Source: Rhodospirillales bacterium
GTDB taxonomy: Bacteria > Pseudomonadota > Alphaproteobacteria > Dongiales > Dongiaceae
Assembly (NCBI GenBank): GCA_009885795.1
Contig: VFKA01000020.1
Location: forward strand, 1 to 64,000
DNA length: 64,000 nucleotides
Direction: 5' to 3'
Part shown: positions 1 through 7,897 of the stretch, piece after piece
How positions within the stretch are numbered: the stretch's first letter is position 1
Layout: each line of letters begins with the position of its first letter
Translations under genes and position numbers: made by a program
Notes under the pieces: generated by a model
Told to the model about the DNA's origin: nothing
Seen by the model: only the letters and a program-made list of their open reading frames with translations
Databases searched by the model: none

Positions 1-97
1 AGAATCATGTCTTCAATCCCGAACCAAGAAAATTTGAAATGTGTGCATGCCGTAGCCCGCAAGGGGAGAGGGTAAGTTCGTGCCGTCGCGCGGTAGT

Positions 98-180
98 CCC
101 CCTCTCCCCTCCGTGGGAGAGGGGCGGGGTGAGGGGGAGCGCGTCGGCGCGCCGCATGAGTCAACATTCGCGGCCGTTGG
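98..180. repeat. Dispersed GC-rich hairpin repeat, family A copy 1
   Basis: Contains the self-complementary stretch CCCTCTCCC...GGGAGAGGG followed by a GCGCGTCGGCGCG segment and a tail that includes an ATG. An inverted copy lies at 11383-11489, and its tail matches to within a few bases. A third, hairpin-only relative is at 51424-51498. Here the repeat ends just before the alr start codon. Inferred to be a REP-like non-coding repeat; no mobility gene is nearby. Confidence 0.75.
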
Positions 181-185
181 CTTGA
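156..185 (+). CDS. Nine-codon leader ORF coupled to alr
   Basis: ATG at 156 opens a nine-codon frame reading MSQHSRPLA, whose TGA (183-185) shares its last base with the alr ATG at 185. The codons come from the tail of the family A repeat. The inverted copy of that repeat at 11383-11489 supplies the real N-terminus (MSRYLRPLV) of the M16 peptidase gene. Translation of this leader is inferred only; the TGATG junction would allow translational coupling to alr. Confidence 0.35.
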   Translation: MSQHSRPLA

Positions 186-1315
186 TGCCCGTCACCGTCA
201 CGCACCCGACAAAGGCGGTCATCCATCTCGACCGGCTGAGCCATAACGTAGAATTGCTTCAGGGCCTGGTGGGAAGCCGACCGATGTGGCCGGCGATCAA
301 GGCCAACGCCTATGGCCATGGCGCCGGGATCGTCGCCCGGCATCTGATCGACCTCGGCTATTCGACCTTCTGTGTCGCCCATGTCGCGGAGGCGGCGGCA
401 CTCCTCGGCGCCGGCCTCGAGGCGAAATTCGTCATCCTCTCCGCCATCCTGCCCGAGCAGGCGGAAGAAGCGGTGGCGCTGGGGTTGGAACCGGTCGTCG
501 CGAACCGGGAAGCCCTGGAGGCGCTCGACCGCGAGGCGCGCAAGGCCGGAACGACCATCTCCGTGCACGTCAAGATCGACACCGGCATGGCGCGTATCGG
601 CGTGGCGCCCGGCGAGGCCGGCGAATACTTGCGTCATTGCCGCGCTCTCTCCGGTGTGCGGGTGAAGGGCCTGATGAGCCATTTCGCCCGCGCCGACGAG
701 GAAGACAAGAAAGACGCCATGGCGCAGATCGCGCGCTTTCGTACCGTCGCCGAGGCGGCGCGCGAGCATGGCCCGCTCATCCGCCACATGGCCAACAGCG
801 CCGCCATCCTCGACCTGCCGGATTCCTATTTCGACGCGGTGCGGCCCGGCATCTCGATCTATGGCATCGCGCCTTCGCCCGCGATGGCGAATCCGGCCCT
901 GCGCCAGCTTCGTCCGGTTTTGGACTGGACGACGCGGATTGTGTTCCTAAAAGAGGTGGCGCCGGGAACCGGGCTCGGCTACGGCCACACGTTCCGCACC
1001 GAACGGGCATCGCTGATTGCGACGCTCCCCATCGGCTACGGCGACGGATTCCCCCGCAACCTCTCGAACAAGGGCGTGATTCTTCTGGGCGGGATGCGAT
1101 GCCCGATCGTCGGCCGCGTCAGCATGGACCAGAGCCTTGTGGACGTGAGCGCCTTGCGCGGGCGGGTCGCGTTGGGCGACGAGGGGGTCATCATCGGCCG
1201 GCAGGGCAGCGAGGAAATCACCGCCGTCGACATCGCCGAAAGGCTGGGCACGATCGACTACGAGATCCTTACCCGGATCGGCGCCCGCGTCCCGCGCGTC
1301 GCTTCGGGCACTTGA
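185..1315 (+). CDS. alr: Alanine racemase
   Basis: PLP enzyme that interconverts L- and D-alanine in the cytoplasm, supplying D-Ala for peptidoglycan. The 376-residue protein has the cofactor motif AIKANAYGHG with Lys39 as Schiff-base lysine, the second catalytic base Tyr266 in LGYGHTF, and the C-terminal GRVSMDQ segment. These are standard for the fold-III family, and the length is normal. The frame is open further upstream to 80, but that part is repeat sequence, so ATG 185 is preferred. It is followed 61 bp later by a methyltransferase gene on the same strand. Confidence 0.95.
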   Translation: MPVTVTHPTKAVIHLDRLSHNVELLQGLVGSRPMWPAIKANAYGHGAGIVARHLIDLGYSTFCVAHVAEAAALLGAGLEAKFVILSAILPEQAEEAVALGLEPVVANREALEALDREARKAGTTISVHVKIDTGMARIGVAPGEAGEYLRHCRALSGVRVKGLMSHFARADEEDKKDAMAQIARFRTVAEAAREHGPLIRHMANSAAILDLPDSYFDAVRPGISIYGIAPSPAMANPALRQLRPVLDWTTRIVFLKEVAPGTGLGYGHTFRTERASLIATLPIGYGDGFPRNLSNKGVILLGGMRCPIVGRVSMDQSLVDVSALRGRVALGDEGVIIGRQGSEEITAVDIAERLGTIDYEILTRIGARVPRVASGT

Positions 1316-1376
1316 TGGCGCGAGGATTAGCGCCTACCGTCAAAATCGATTCCACAGCCAAACGACTCCGATTCCC

Positions 1377-2417
1377 ATGTCCGACCGCCTCGCCCGCCTG
1401 CTGGCCGACCGCCCCTATCTGCTGAGCGATGGCGCCACCGGCACGAATTACTTCGACATGGGCTTGCAGGCCGGCGACGCGCCGGAGATGTGGAACGTCG
1501 ATCACCCGGAGCGCGTGGCCGACCTGCACCGGCGCATGATCCAGGCCGGCGCCGACATCATCCTCACCAACAGTTTCGGCGGCACCCGTTATCGCCTGAA
1601 GCTCCATGGCGCGGAAGCGCGCGTGGTCGAATTGAACCGGCGCGCGGCCCGGATCGCCCGCGAGGTCGCCGATACGGTCGGCGCCAGCCTCAAGCGCGAC
1701 ATCGCCGTCGCGGGTTCGATGGGACCCACGGGCGAGTTGTTCGAGCCGTTGGGGCCGCTCACCGTCGCGGAAGGCGCCTCCGCCTTCGCCGAGCAGGCGC
1801 TGGGCCTCGCCGAGGGCGGCGCCGATATGCTGTGGATCGAGACCATGTCGTCCAAGGACGAGCTGCGCGCGGCGGTCGAGGGCGCCGGCACCGCCGGGCT
1901 GCCGCTGGTCACGACGCTCAGCTTCGACACCAATGGCCGCACCATGATGGGGGTGACGCCCGCCGAGGTGGCGCGGTTCTGTCATGAGCTGGTGCCGCGG
2001 CCGGCGGCTTACGGCGCCAATTGCGGCACCGGCGCGGCCGAGCTGGTGGCGGCGCTGGTCAACATGCGCGCGGCGGAGGAGCCGGGCGACGTGATCGTGG
2101 CCAAGAGCAATTGCGGCGTGCCGCATTTCCAAGAGGGGCGCATCGTCTATGACGGCACGCCGGTGCTGATGGCCGACTACGCGCGCCTCGCGCGCGACGC
2201 CGGGGCCCGGATCATCGGCGGCTGCTGCGGCACCACGCCCGGGCATCTGGCGGCGATTAGGAATTCGCTCCGGGGTTACGAGCCGGGCGAGCCGCCCACG
2301 GTCGATCAAGTCGCCGAACGGCTGGGCGCGGTTTCCGCCGGCACCCATAGGCAGGGCGAGGGCGGGCCACCGGAAGCGCCCCGCCGGCGCAAGGGACGGC
2401 GGGGCGAGAAGGCTTAA
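1377..2417 (+). CDS. Homocysteine S-methyltransferase (betaine-homocysteine type)
   Basis: Zinc-dependent methyltransferase that makes methionine from homocysteine with a methyl donor such as betaine or S-methylmethionine. 346 residues with the family start LLSDGATGTNYFDMG, zinc ligand Cys216 in GANCGTG, and the Cys283-Cys284 pair in GGCCGTTPGH. These three cysteines define the pterin-independent family. The donor cannot be read from sequence. The betaine-type reading is favoured by other choline/betaine enzymes in the window. The C-terminus is a basic tail. Its stop overlaps the convergent RTX gene by 4 bp. Confidence 0.85.
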   Translation: MSDRLARLLADRPYLLSDGATGTNYFDMGLQAGDAPEMWNVDHPERVADLHRRMIQAGADIILTNSFGGTRYRLKLHGAEARVVELNRRAARIAREVADTVGASLKRDIAVAGSMGPTGELFEPLGPLTVAEGASAFAEQALGLAEGGADMLWIETMSSKDELRAAVEGAGTAGLPLVTTLSFDTNGRTMMGVTPAEVARFCHELVPRPAAYGANCGTGAAELVAALVNMRAAEEPGDVIVAKSNCGVPHFQEGRIVYDGTPVLMADYARLARDAGARIIGGCCGTTPGHLAAIRNSLRGYEPGEPPTVDQVAERLGAVSAGTHRQGEGGPPEAPRRRKGRRGEKA

Positions 2418-3385
2418 AGCAAGAAATCGTCGCCTTGGGTAAGTCCGGTGACGCCCGAGACCAAGATCTCGAAATCGGCGGTGAGATCGCCGTTCGTGTA
2501 ACCCAAGAGACGCGTGCTGCCGGCGATGGTCGTGGTGTCGAGAACGAGCTCGGCAAACCCGGTCGCCGCAGCCCCCACGATCAGGAACGCCTGGTCCAGC
2601 GCCGCGACCGTGTCGGCATCGATGCCAGCGAGGTCGATCGCGTCGCCGCCGGCCACGCCGGCGCCCTCGAAGTTGAGGATGGTGTCGCGCGCGGCCGAGG
2701 TCGACTCCGACGCGGCGTTGAAATCGAACACGTCCGCGGCCAAATCGGCGGCGCCGCCATCCAAGACGTCTCTGCCGGCGCCGCCGTTCAGCGTGTCGGC
2801 GCCGCCCGCGCCCGAAAGCGTGTCGTCGCCGGCGCCGCCCGACAATAGATTGGCGTTGGCATCGCCGGTCAGCACGTCGTTGCCGCCGCCGCCCGCCGCG
2901 CCCTCGATGCCGATCAGCGTGTCCTTGCCTGCCGATCCGCCGACGCTGCCCGTCGCCAAGTTGACCGAAATGCCGCCGTTGCCGCTGAACTGCCAGACGT
3001 CGAATCCGTCGCCGCCGTCGATGAGGTCCTTGCCGGTGCCGCCGTCGAGCGTGTCGCTGCCCAGGCCGCCGCGCAGCGTGTCGACCCCGTTGCCGCCAAG
3101 CAAGAGATCGTTGCCTTCGCCGCCGTCCAGGCTGTCCTTGGCGTTGCCGCCGTCGAGCGTGTCATCGCCCAGGCCGCCGAGCAGCAAATCGTCGCTGTTG
3201 CCGCCGTCAAGCCAATCGTTATCCGCCTGGCCGTCGAGCGTGTCGCTCTGGTTGCCGCCGAGGATGGTGTCGGCGCCGGCATCGCCCAGGATCGAATCGG
3301 CGCCGTTCGTGCCAAGCAGCAGCTCGGACGCGACCGTTCCGGCCAAAATCAGCGCTTGCGCGCCCTTACCATTGCCCTTGGCCAT
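2414..3385 (-). CDS. RTX calcium-binding repeat protein, probable type I secretion substrate
   Basis: 323 residues, mostly glycine/aspartate nonapeptides of the GGxGxDxLx type in two blocks (roughly residues 20-125 and 165-205). These fold into a calcium-binding beta-roll. There is no N-terminal signal peptide. The C-terminus ends DDFLL, an acidic residue followed by hydrophobics, as in type I secreted proteins. Enzyme or toxin domains are not visible, so its activity is unknown. Start 3385 has a GAGG Shine-Dalgarno; the frame extends upstream to 3469 without support. No HlyB/HlyD/TolC-type exporter lies in the window. Confidence 0.85.
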   Translation of the reverse strand: MAKGNGKGAQALILAGTVASELLLGTNGADSILGDAGADTILGGNQSDTLDGQADNDWLDGGNSDDLLLGGLGDDTLDGGNAKDSLDGGEGNDLLLGGNGVDTLRGGLGSDTLDGGTGKDLIDGGDGFDVWQFSGNGGISVNLATGSVGGSAGKDTLIGIEGAAGGGGNDVLTGDANANLLSGGAGDDTLSGAGGADTLNGGAGRDVLDGGAADLAADVFDFNAASESTSAARDTILNFEGAGVAGGDAIDLAGIDADTVAALDQAFLIVGAAATGFAELVLDTTTIAGSTRLLGYTNGDLTADFEILVSGVTGLTQGDDFLL

Positions 3386-3485
3386 TGGATCGCCCTCATG
3401 CCGGTTGAATCGCGGATCGGCGATCCTAGACCCTTCCGCTGTGGCAAGTAAGTGGTAACCGCATGGCATTGACCACGGTTTACCG

Positions 3486-4202
3486 TTAAAGCACCCGCTC
3501 GATTTCCATCACGTTTTCAAGGACATGATGAGCCATCGCCGCCAGCGTCCGCCGGTCGCTGGCGCCGGTCAACACGCCCACCAGCAGGCCCGCCCCCGCC
3601 CGTCTGCCCATTTCGAGATCGTGCAGGCTGTCGCCGATGACCGCGATCTCCGCCGGCCGCACACCGAGCGCCTTGCCGAAGGCCTGGACCATGCCGGGGC
3701 CGGGCTTGGCGCCGTGTCCGCTGTCGAAGCCGGCGAGGAAATCGGTGGCGCCGGCAATGCCGAGCGCCGTGATCTGGGCCTTCAACGCGCTCTCGCTGTC
3801 ATTGGTGGCGACGCCAAGCGCGTAGCCATTGCGGCGAAGGCGCGCGAACAGGGCTTTCAGGTCGCCGACCGGCGCGATCCCGGCGCGCGCATGAGCCTGG
3901 AACCTTCGGTCGAGGCTGGCCGCGAGCGCCGCCGCGTCGGCGATGCCGGCCATCCCCGCCCATAGCGCCGCGATCTCCACATTGGTTCCCGCCGCCAGCA
4001 GCGATCTTGGGTCGATGGCGCCGGTCTTGCGGTGATAGCCGCCGGCGGTCAGCAGCTCGTCGGCCCGGGCGGGGTCGCCGCCGGCAATGTCCATCACCGC
4101 CGCCTCATAGGCCGGCAGCCAGGTGGCGCGGAAATCGATCAGCGTGCCGTCCTTGTCGAACAGCAGGGCGCGGACCCGGCGCGGTGTTGGGCTATGTGCC
4201 AT
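3486..4202 (-). CDS. HAD-family phosphatase (phosphoglycolate phosphatase-like)
   Basis: 238 residues with HAD motif I LLFDKDGTLIDF (nucleophile Asp16, acid/base Asp18), motif II in VATNDSE, and motif IV IGDSLHDLEMG. An inserted helical cap lies between residues 25 and 100, as in the Gph/PGMB group. It likely hydrolyses a small phosphate ester such as 2-phosphoglycolate, although the substrate is not determinable. It reads toward the RTX gene, 100 bp away, with no sign of a functional link. Confidence 0.85.
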   Translation of the reverse strand: MAHSPTPRRVRALLFDKDGTLIDFRATWLPAYEAAVMDIAGGDPARADELLTAGGYHRKTGAIDPRSLLAAGTNVEIAALWAGMAGIADAAALAASLDRRFQAHARAGIAPVGDLKALFARLRRNGYALGVATNDSESALKAQITALGIAGATDFLAGFDSGHGAKPGPGMVQAFGKALGVRPAEIAVIGDSLHDLEMGRRAGAGLLVGVLTGASDRRTLAAMAHHVLENVMEIERVL

Positions 4203-4316
4203 ACCCCCATGAAGCTGGAGCGGGCCCCCTTGATCAAGGTTCTTCTGGCCTAGCCGTCATCCCCGATAACGGCTAAGAAAGCGCGCATCGAACAGCGTCA
4301 ATCCAAGGAGCCTGGA

Positions 4317-4934
4317 ATGATCGACCTCTACACCTTCGAAACGAGCAATGGCCGGCGCGCTTCCGTCGCGCTCGAGGAATGCGGGCTTGCCTACCGTGTC
4401 CATCGCGTGGACATCGAGAAGGACGAGCAGAAGAAGCGGTCGTTCCTGAAGATCAATCCGGTGGGCGCGATCCCGGCGATCGTCGATCACAAGGGTCCCG
4501 GCGGCAAGCCCCTGGCGGTGAGCCAGTCGGGCGCCATCATCCTCTATGCCGCGCGCAAGAGCGGCAAGCTGCTGCCGAAATCGGCCGAGCGCAAGGAGCT
4601 TGCCCTGCAATGGTTCATGCAGGTGATGACCGACGTGGCGCCGACCAGCACGGTGGCGTATTATTTGGGCATGTACGTTCCGGGCAAGCCGGCCCGCGCG
4701 CGCAAGTATTTCGAAGGGCGGCTCATGGACGCCCTGCGGCATTGCGACAAGCGCCTGGGCGAGGCCCCCTACCTCGCCGGCGAGTACAGCATCGCCGACG
4801 TGGCGCTCTATCCGACCGTCGTCGTGCGCAAGGATATCATCGCCAAGGCACGCGGTTTCGACAACCTCAAGCGCTGGGCGAAGAAGGTCGGCGCGCGCGC
4901 GGCGGTGAAGCGCGGCATGAAGGCGACCGGGTAG
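4317..4934 (+). CDS. Glutathione S-transferase family protein
   Basis: 205 residues with a thioredoxin-like N-terminal domain (YTFETSNGRRASVALEE, then INPVGAIPAIVD with the cis-proline, and SQSGAIILY for glutathione binding) and an all-helical C-terminal domain from about residue 90. It resembles the YfcG/YghU disulfide-reductase-like GSTs. It probably conjugates or reduces small electrophiles or disulfides with glutathione in the cytoplasm. AAGGAG lies 8 bp before the ATG. Confidence 0.85.
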   Translation: MIDLYTFETSNGRRASVALEECGLAYRVHRVDIEKDEQKKRSFLKINPVGAIPAIVDHKGPGGKPLAVSQSGAIILYAARKSGKLLPKSAERKELALQWFMQVMTDVAPTSTVAYYLGMYVPGKPARARKYFEGRLMDALRHCDKRLGEAPYLAGEYSIADVALYPTVVVRKDIIAKARGFDNLKRWAKKVGARAAVKRGMKATG

Positions 4935-4968
4935 TGGATCGGCTCCGACACATGGTTCCATCCCTGGT

Positions 4969-5070
4969 GTCATGCCCGGCCCCCGAGCCGGGCATCCTCC
5001 TTCGACAGGCTCAGGATGAGGGCTTTTCGGCGCGGCACCATGGATTGCCGGGTCAAGCCCGGCAATGACA
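4969..5070. repeat. Composite repeat: family C palindrome interrupted by family B element
   Basis: The outer parts (4970-4997 and 5038-5070) read GTCATGCCCGG... and ...CCATGGATTGCCGGG TCAAGCCCGGCAATGAC, the family C hairpin also seen at 31518-31594. A family B element with TCCTTCGACAGGCTCAGGA sits between them (4995-5022). The arrangement suggests that one short repeat landed inside another. Confidence 0.6.
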
Positions 5071-5084
5071 GTTCTAGGGCCGAC

Positions 5085-6749
5085 ATGACACAAGCCACGG
5101 AATACGACTACGTCATCGTCGGCGCGGGTTCGGCCGGCTGCGTGCTGGCCAATCGCCTCAGCGCCGATCCGTCGGTCTCGGTGCTGGTGCTGGAGGCGGG
5201 GCCCGAGGACAACAATCTCTTCATCCACATGCCGCTCGCCTTCTCCTACGCCTTGGGCGACGAACGCTACAACTGGTTCTACAAATCCGAGCCCGAGCCT
5301 TTCCTCGACAACCGCCAAATCAAGTGCCCGCGCGGGCGCGTCATCGGCGGCTCGTCCTCGATCAACGGCATGGTCTATATCCGCGGCCACGCGCTCGACT
5401 ACGACAACTGGGCCAGGAACGATCTGCCCGAATGGTCCTATGCCCACGTCCTGCCCTATTTCAAGAAGGCCGAGACGCGGGCCAAGGGCGCCGACGATTA
5501 CCGCGGCGGCGAAGGCCCCTTGGAGGTCGCGACCGGACCTTGCGAAAACCCGCTGTTCAATGCCTTCATCGAAGCCGGCCGGCAGGCGGGCTTGCCTTAT
5601 ACGAAGGACACCAACGGCTACCAGCAGGAAGGCGTGGGCCCCTGGGACATGACCGTCGGGCGCGGCCGGCGATGCAGCGCGGCCCGCGCCCATCTGCACC
5701 CGGCCCGAAGGCGCCCCAACCTGACCGTCATCGCGCGCACGCTGGCGACCCGCATCTTGTTCGAGGGCAGGCGCGCCGTCGGCGTCGAGTACGCCCGCGA
5801 CGGCGCCAAGGTCCAGGCGCGGGCGCGGGCCGAGGTGATCGTCAGCGGCGGTGCCATCAACTCGCCGCATCTTCTCATGCTGTCGGGCGTCGGGCCGGCG
5901 GACGCGCTCCGGGCGCTGGGTATCGACGTGATCCACGACCTGCCGGGAGTCGGACAAAATCTTCAAGATCACATCGAGATCTACGTGCAGATGGAATGCA
6001 CGCAACCGATCACGCTCTACAGCGCCACCAAGCCCTTGGCCAAGCTCAAGATCGGCTTCGATTGGCTGTTCCTGCGCCGCGGCGTGGGCGCCAGCAACGG
6101 CTTCGAGGCCGGCGGCTTCGCGCGCGGCAATACCGAGGTCGCGTACCCAAACCTGCAATTTCATTTCCTGCCGGTCGCGGTTTCCTATGACGGCTCGGCG
6201 TCGCAGGATCGGCATGGCTTTCAGCTCCATGCCGGGCCGATGCGCCCGACCAGCCGAGGCTCGGTGACGCTACGCTCGGCCGACCCCAAGGAGCCGCCGA
6301 GCATCCTCTTCAACTATTTGCAGACGGAGCACGACCGCCGCGAAGTGCGCGAGGGCCTGCGCTGGTCGCGCGAGATCTTCGCGCAAAGTGCCTTCGCGCC
6401 GTTTCGCGGGCAGGAGCTGGCGCCCGGCGCCGCCGTCACATCCGACCAGGACATCGATGCCTTCGTCCGCGCGAACGTGGAAAGCGCGTTCCACCCCTCC
6501 AGCACGTGCAAGATGGGGACCGACGACATGGCCGTGGTGGATGGGACGACCCGCGTGCGCGGCCTTGAGAACTTGCGGGTCATCGATGCCTCGATCATGC
6601 CGGCCGTCGTGTCCGGAAATCTCAACGCGCCGACGATCATGATCGCCGAGAAGGCGGCCGACATCGTGCTGGGACGCACGCCGCTAACGCCCGAGTACCG
6701 CCCCTTCCACGTCGGCGGTCCCGGCCCGATCAAGCACGCGAACTCTTAG
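5085..6749 (+). CDS. betA: GMC oxidoreductase, choline dehydrogenase-like
   Basis: FAD enzyme of the glucose-methanol-choline family, 554 residues, close to BetA length. The dinucleotide fold VIVGAGSAGCVLANRL is at the N-terminus, GMC signature 1 is around GRVIGGSSSINGMVYIRG, signature 2 is GAINSPHLLMLSGVG, and the active-site segment is SAFHPSSTCKMG with a late Asn in NLNAPTIMI. The stretch NLQFHFLPVAVSYDG and the HGFQLHAGPMRP region are BetA-like. It likely oxidises choline to betaine aldehyde. No betB aldehyde dehydrogenase is present here. ATG 5085 is preferred over upstream starts that lie in repeat sequence. The substrate assignment is family-based. Confidence 0.8.
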   Translation: MTQATEYDYVIVGAGSAGCVLANRLSADPSVSVLVLEAGPEDNNLFIHMPLAFSYALGDERYNWFYKSEPEPFLDNRQIKCPRGRVIGGSSSINGMVYIRGHALDYDNWARNDLPEWSYAHVLPYFKKAETRAKGADDYRGGEGPLEVATGPCENPLFNAFIEAGRQAGLPYTKDTNGYQQEGVGPWDMTVGRGRRCSAARAHLHPARRRPNLTVIARTLATRILFEGRRAVGVEYARDGAKVQARARAEVIVSGGAINSPHLLMLSGVGPADALRALGIDVIHDLPGVGQNLQDHIEIYVQMECTQPITLYSATKPLAKLKIGFDWLFLRRGVGASNGFEAGGFARGNTEVAYPNLQFHFLPVAVSYDGSASQDRHGFQLHAGPMRPTSRGSVTLRSADPKEPPSILFNYLQTEHDRREVREGLRWSREIFAQSAFAPFRGQELAPGAAVTSDQDIDAFVRANVESAFHPSSTCKMGTDDMAVVDGTTRVRGLENLRVIDASIMPAVVSGNLNAPTIMIAEKAADIVLGRTPLTPEYRPFHVGGPGPIKHANS

Positions 6750-6751
6750 AG

Positions 6752-6903
6752 CGATTCCATGAAACCTCTCATGTCCCCAAGCAAGGATTCACCACAGAGG
6801 CACAGAGACACAGAGCCAGGACCAAAGGCGCCTCTGTGCGTCTGTGCCTCTGTGCCTCTGTGGTTTCTGCGATGGTTTTGAGCCTATGATTCGATCCTCG
6901 GAA
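6752..6903. repeat. Family E element, ACAGAG inverted repeat, copy 1
   Basis: About 152 bp. The left arm is CACAGAGGCACAGAGACAC (from 6791) and the right arm reads CTCTGTG repeatedly, ending TGTGGT at 6864. Flanks CGATTCCATGAAACCTCTC and TATGATTCGATCCTCGGAA recur around the second copy at 32539-32663. Both copies lie directly upstream of a plus-strand gene. It may form a long RNA hairpin and act as a terminator or mRNA stabiliser. Confidence 0.8.
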
Positions 6904-6944
6904 ACGAGGCACTAGTGCGATCAACAACAATCGAGGAGGGAACG

Positions 6945-7400
6945 ATGCGTGGAAAGTTTATCGTAATGGCGGCGGTGGCCTTGGGGCTCTTGGCCGGATC
7001 ATGCGCCTGGAACAAGGATCGTGGCAGCGCAACCGAAGCCCAAGCCCTGGTCGAGAAGGCCATCGCCCGATTCCAGGAGGCCGGCCCGGACGTGGCCTTC
7101 GCCGAGATCAGCGATTCGAAGGGGCCGTTCGTCGATCGCGATCTCTACATCTTCGTCATCGGGCCCGACAAAATCATCGCCGCGCACGGCGTCGACCCGG
7201 CGCGGATCGGAACGAACGCGATGGAGATCAAGGACGTCGACGGCAAGCTCTTCGGCCCGGAACTGGCGGCGGCGCCGGCCGAGGGCGCGTGGGTCGATTA
7301 CAAATTCAAGAACCCGGTGAGCGGCGAGGTCGAGCCCAAATCGTCCTGGGTGAAGGCGGTCGACGGCTACGTCTTCGGCTGCGGCTACTACAAGCCCTGA
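6945..7400 (+). CDS. Secreted single-cache-domain protein, copy 1
   Basis: 151 residues with an N-terminal hydrophobic signal (FIVMAAVALGLLAGSCAW). The AGSC context is a poor lipobox, so lipidation is possible but not certain. The rest is a type-2 cache sensor fold: a long helix (ALVEKAIARFQEAGP) followed by DLYIFVIGPDKIIAAHG and WVDYKFKNP. Cache domains bind small ligands such as organic acids, but here no kinase or chemoreceptor module is fused. GAGGAGG lies 6 bp before ATG 6945. A near-identical paralogue follows 38 bp downstream. Confidence 0.8.
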   Translation: MRGKFIVMAAVALGLLAGSCAWNKDRGSATEAQALVEKAIARFQEAGPDVAFAEISDSKGPFVDRDLYIFVIGPDKIIAAHGVDPARIGTNAMEIKDVDGKLFGPELAAAPAEGAWVDYKFKNPVSGEVEPKSSWVKAVDGYVFGCGYYKP

Positions 7401-7438
7401 CCACCGGAGCAACTCTCAGCAATCGATAGGAGGAATAT

Positions 7439-7897
7439 ATGCGCGGAAGACTTGTCATGATGGTCGCGGTCGCCCTGGGGCTGCTTGCCGGATCATGCAC
7501 CTGGAACAACAATGATCGCGGCACCGCCGGCGAAGCCCAAGCCCTGGTCGATAAGGCCATCGCCCGCTTCCAGGAGGCCGGGCCGGAGGCGGCCTTCGCC
7601 GAGATCAACGATCGCAAGGGGCGTTTTGTCGATCGCGATCTCTACATCTTCGTCATCGGCCCCGACAAAATCATCGCCGCGCACGGCGCCGACGCCGCGC
7701 GGATCGGAATGAACGTGATGGAGCTGAAGGACGTCGACGGCAAGCTCTACGGCCCGGAACTGGCGGCGGCGCCGGCCGAGGGCGCGTGGGTCGACTACAA
7801 ATTCAAGAACCCGGTGAGCGGCGAGGTCGAACCCAAATCGTCCTGGGTGAAGTCGGTCGACGGCTATGTCTTCGGCTGCGGCTACTACAAGCCCTGA
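7439..7897 (+). CDS. Secreted single-cache-domain protein, copy 2
   Basis: 152-residue tandem paralogue of the preceding gene, differing at scattered positions; the C-terminal 50 residues are almost unchanged. Signal segment LVMMVAVALGLLAGSCTW is followed by NNND and the same cache fold. AGGAGG precedes the ATG. The two genes are probably co-transcribed and arose by local duplication. It may be a periplasmic ligand-binding partner for a membrane sensor encoded elsewhere; no such sensor is adjacent. Its stop overlaps the convergent MFS gene by 13 bp. Confidence 0.8.
   Translation: MRGRLVMMVAVALGLLAGSCTWNNNDRGTAGEAQALVDKAIARFQEAGPEAAFAEINDRKGRFVDRDLYIFVIGPDKIIAAHGADAARIGMNVMELKDVDGKLYGPELAAAPAEGAWVDYKFKNPVSGEVEPKSSWVKSVDGYVFGCGYYKP

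Noticed and set aside
1316-1376. SAM-II or similar riboswitch before the homocysteine methyltransferase
   Set aside because: Only 61 bp of leader and no recognisable pseudoknot pattern.
4257-6230. A 657-codon minus-strand frame over the GST and GMC genes
   Set aside because: Shadow of real plus-strand genes with clear motifs; composition typical of antisense GC-rich frames.
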